This document shows positions 4,956-7,252 of a DNA stretch of 7,252 bases, one piece after another. The stretch spans positions 1-7,252 of the forward strand of contig CAYRDX010000112.1 in assembly GCA_964423205.1 (NCBI GenBank), read 5' to 3'. The stretch's first letter is position 1. Each line of letters opens with the position of its first letter. The notes under the pieces were generated by a model that worked only from the letters and a program-made list of their open reading frames with translations, ran no database searches and was not told the origin of the DNA. The translations under genes and the position numbers were made by a program. The DNA is from UBA6168 sp964423205 (lineage in GTDB: Bacteria > Bacteroidota > Bacteroidia > Chitinophagales > Saprospiraceae).

Positions 4956-6340
4956 GAAACCTTTTTCTTTCTGCGGGTTTTAAACAATTCTACAACTTCC
5001 TTTTCTTTCAGGAAATTCAGGTCCTGGAAAGTGGAAGAAACGAACCGCTTAATATCCTGATAATCCTTTCCGCGCTTGTCGGTGTAATGTTTCAGAAGTC
5101 GTTTCACATAACGCATGCTTAACTCCTTCACACTGATGTTGAACTGCTCGTTGGCGAAAATTCCGATGTAAACTGTGTAAATTTTTGATACATCGAACAG
5201 CGACTGATAATCTGAAACTTCCAGATTGTTGAGCAGCCTGGCCAGATAGTGGTATATGGTCATCCGGACACATTCATTGATAATGGACCGGCCTTCATGA
5301 TTGTTGTAGAAGGTTTTGACAGCTTCCATGGCCTCTTCGGTATGATAGCCACTGGAATGCACTGTCGCCATTAACTCATAGTACCCGGTCAGCGAATCTT
5401 TAATTTTCTTATCCAGTATGTTATAAACCCTTGCGTCGGCGTATGCATCCAAGTCCACTCGTTTGCTTTGGTGTATCTCCAAAATGAAATTCAGCCAGCT
5501 TTCTGCAAACTCAGGTTTCGCTTTTCTGGTTTCGTTGAAATGTTTGAACAGATGTGCCGCATCGGTTTCGTTCATTTCAAAGAACAAGGCATAAAGACCC
5601 ATTATCTGGAGGTGCTCATTGTGACCTTTGAAGTCTTGGTGCTCCACAAATGACTTCAGGAATGGCTGCACACTGGAATTATTCAGCTTCCTTTCGATTC
5701 TGTAAAGGAGAAATTCCTTAACAGGATTCCAGCTAACTTTCAACTCCCCAAGATTCTTAGGGAAATCGGCAGTCATGTAGTTGAAGTTGATGAACTGCCT
5801 TTTGAAAATCTTATACCCATCGACTCTGCCATCGACATCGCGATACCTGTCTATTTTCTGCGCCTGCAGGAAATAACGGATGCGCTTGTTTTCAAAAGAT
5901 GCAATCAGGCTGGTTATCCAAATATCACTGCTCAACGCAAAACCAACCTGTATGCTCTGGCCTATTCTTTTCTTTAGAACTTCAAAATGAGGTGACTCGC
6001 AGAGAGCAATCAAAAGGTCACGAAAATGATCCTGTGAACGCACGTATTTGAACTGGTCGTTTACCTCGCCACGCAAAACACTGTATCCAAGCATACGGGG
6101 CAAAAACAAACCTTCATAATCTTCCTTCATCATTCTCTGCTCCAATGCAATGAGTTGCAAGGGGTTTTCCCTGGCTACCTTATCATGCAATTCATTGGCA
6201 TAAGGCTCATAGAGTTCTTTCATCTGATCGTAGAACTCTTCCTCTTCTTCCTCGAGAAAAGTAGCCAGTTCTTCTGACTCCTGAATAGCGGATGCCAGTT
6301 CGTCGGCTTCTGCGAGATACTTTTTATCTAATGGTAACAT
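4952..6340 (-). CDS. Hypothetical protein, 462 residues, helical, acidic N-terminus
   Basis: I do not recognise this protein. It is long, soluble-looking and appears mostly alpha-helical, with no signal peptide or membrane segment. The first 55 residues are strongly acidic and may form a coiled coil, with six glutamates in a row at 30-35 (LEEEEEEF). The C-terminus is basic (KTRRKKKVS, 454-462). The remainder is rich in aromatic and charged residues with few cysteines, a composition common in helical-repeat proteins, but no clear repeat period was established. The ATG at 6338-6340 is well supported, because an in-frame TAA lies three codons upstream. A good promoter (6427-6457) and a hairpin (6358-6393) precede it, so it probably has its own transcript with a leader of about 80 bases. 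Its TAG stop lies inside the direct repeat. It may be a lineage-specific Bacteroidota protein. Confidence 0.8.
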   Translation of the reverse strand: MLPLDKKYLAEADELASAIQESEELATFLEEEEEEFYDQMKELYEPYANELHDKVARENPLQLIALEQRMMKEDYEGLFLPRMLGYSVLRGEVNDQFKYVRSQDHFRDLLIALCESPHFEVLKKRIGQSIQVGFALSSDIWITSLIASFENKRIRYFLQAQKIDRYRDVDGRVDGYKIFKRQFINFNYMTADFPKNLGELKVSWNPVKEFLLYRIERKLNNSSVQPFLKSFVEHQDFKGHNEHLQIMGLYALFFEMNETDAAHLFKHFNETRKAKPEFAESWLNFILEIHQSKRVDLDAYADARVYNILDKKIKDSLTGYYELMATVHSSGYHTEEAMEAVKTFYNNHEGRSIINECVRMTIYHYLARLLNNLEVSDYQSLFDVSKIYTVYIGIFANEQFNISVKELSMRYVKRLLKHYTDKRGKDYQDIKRFVSSTFQDLNFLKEKEVVELFKTRRKKKVS

Positions 6341-6357
6341 GTTGTATTATTTTGAAA

Positions 6358-6393
6358 AGAACCTGGCAGAGCAACTAAGCCCTGCCAGGTTCT
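6358..6393 (-). terminator. Perfect 12-bp hairpin: terminator or leader attenuator
   Basis: AGAACCTGGCAG (6358-6369) and CTGCCAGGTTCT (6382-6393) are exact reverse complements around a 12-base loop, in which two more GC pairs can form. In the minus direction the stem is followed by TTTCAAAATAAT, a short and weak U-tract. It lies about 92 bases after the methyltransferase stop and 17 bases before the start codon of the 462-residue gene, downstream of that gene's promoter. It may end methyltransferase transcription, act as a leader structure, or both. Confidence 0.65.
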
Positions 6394-6426
6394 CGCGTTA
6401 AAATTTCTCTTGTGCTTTTGGGTGCG

Positions 6427-6457
6427 CAAATATAAACCTGAATGCTAATAAATCAAA
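6427..6457 (-). promoter_or_regulatory. Bacteroidota-type promoter for the 462-residue gene
   Basis: Read on the minus strand, TTTG (6457-6454), exactly 19 bases, then TATATTTG (6434-6427) match the Bacteroidota primary sigma consensus (-33 TTTG, -7 TAnnTTTG) at every defined position with canonical spacing. Transcription would start near 6420, giving a leader of roughly 80 bases before the ATG at 6340. This is the best promoter in the window. Confidence 0.7.
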
Positions 6458-6484
6458 AAGAGAAGTTGAGGATTTCATCACAAT

Positions 6485-7243
6485 TCAGGAATTTTTAAAA
6501 AAAGCACATATAATGCCCGTCGCCACTGCGGCATTCAAGGACTCTGCTCCACCTTTTTCGCTCTTTGGAATGGTTATGCGATGAGTTAGTTTACTCTGAA
6601 TCTGATTTGACAATCCTTGGCTTTCATTACCCACCAGGAGTAAGCCCGTTTTGGGAAAAATGCCATCGAAAAGGTTCTCACCATCCATGACGGCTCCCAT
6701 TAAAGGAATGCCCGGATATCTGTCGATTAGTTCATCAAAGTCTGTCTCAATACAACTGACACGAAGAAAGGCCCCCATCGATGCCTGTATGACCTTAGGA
6801 TTATAGGCCTCCACGCAATTTGGTGACAGAAATACCTGATTTATTCCAAACCAATCAGCAATTCGCCAAATGGTGCCGAGATTTCCGGGATCCTGTATGT
6901 CTTCCAGAAAGAGTGACAATTGATTGTTCAATAACTGTTGAGTCATACTTTCATCAGGTTTCTTGACAATCATAAATACCTGATTCGGCGTTGAAAGAAG
7001 GGATATTTTCTTTAATTCAGCTTCATCAATTGCATAAATGCTATTAGCATGTTCACGCAAAATATCTTCGTTTTCCAAAATCCAACCCTCAGTAGCAAAT
7101 ATGGACTCTATTTCATGGCTATTATGCTGAAGGGTTTCCTTCGCCATTTTTGCACCTTCCACAATGAAATTGTGATATTTTTGGCGAAATTTCCGTTGAT
7201 GTAAGGAACGAAGGTACTTCAGCTGATTGTGGGAGAGTTTCAT
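6485..7243 (-). CDS. SpoU/TrmH-family RNA 2'-O-methyltransferase
   Basis: This 252-residue enzyme of the SPOUT class is expected to methylate a ribose 2'-hydroxyl in rRNA or tRNA using S-adenosylmethionine. The N-terminal part (about 1-95; HQRKFRQKYHNFIVEG at 15-30) looks like the substrate-binding domain of RlmB/TsnR-type members. The catalytic domain shows the three SpoU motifs: motif 1 at 114-127 (EDIQDPGNLGTIWR, with N121 and R127), motif 2 at 204-211 (VGNESQGL, with E207), and motif 3 at about 223-241 (ITIPKSEKGGAESLNAAVA, with N237). All expected key residues are present. The target nucleotide cannot be deduced. The ATG is nine bases from the right edge; the N-terminus MKLSHNQLKYLRSL fits the family start, so the gene is probably complete, but its promoter is outside the window. 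Confidence 0.92.
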   Translation of the reverse strand: MKLSHNQLKYLRSLHQRKFRQKYHNFIVEGAKMAKETLQHNSHEIESIFATEGWILENEDILREHANSIYAIDEAELKKISLLSTPNQVFMIVKKPDESMTQQLLNNQLSLFLEDIQDPGNLGTIWRIADWFGINQVFLSPNCVEAYNPKVIQASMGAFLRVSCIETDFDELIDRYPGIPLMGAVMDGENLFDGIFPKTGLLLVGNESQGLSNQIQSKLTHRITIPKSEKGGAESLNAAVATGIICAFFKNS

Positions 7244-7252
7244 TTTTGTTTG

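Overview
The window looks like chromosomal DNA from a member of the Bacteroidota. The case rests on a textbook Bacteroidota-type promoter on the minus strand (TTTG, 19 bases, TATATTTG), start codons with little or no Shine-Dalgarno sequence, moderate GC, a stand-alone S23-type four-helix protein, and intergenic regions full of short tandem repeats with a 7-base period. The genus cannot be told from this sequence.

Left part (1-3362, plus strand): preT and preA, the two subunits of a bacterial NAD(P)H-dependent dihydropyrimidine dehydrogenase (first step of reductive uracil/thymine breakdown). They would normally be neighbours in one operon. Here a small four-helix-bundle gene of the 23S rRNA intervening-sequence (S23) family sits between them. 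It is bracketed by a 27-base imperfect inverted repeat made of heptamer units, so that the unit (about 467 bp) has the architecture of an rRNA intervening sequence but lies in a protein operon. A strong rho-independent terminator closes the operon after preA. No hydantoinase, beta-ureidopropionase or transporter gene is visible.

Middle part (3363-4955): a two-CBS-domain protein (plus) and an EI24/CysZ-like membrane protein (minus) converge with an 11-base gap. The pair is bracketed by two nearly identical direct repeats of 103 and 117 bp that differ mainly in heptamer copy number (two versus four GGCAAAA units). The outer repeat also provides the stop codon of the next minus-strand gene and, read in frame, creates a false N-terminal extension on the membrane protein.

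Right part (4952-7243, minus strand): an unrecognised, probably helical 462-residue protein with an acidic N-terminus and a basic C-terminus, then a SpoU/TrmH-family RNA 2'-O-methyltransferase. Between them lie a good Bacteroidota promoter and, downstream of it in the untranslated leader of the 462-residue gene, a perfect 12-bp hairpin that could be a terminator or attenuator.

The most interesting items are the intervening-sequence-like unit splitting preT and preA, the heptamer-containing direct repeat pair, and the promoter plus hairpin leader of the unknown gene.
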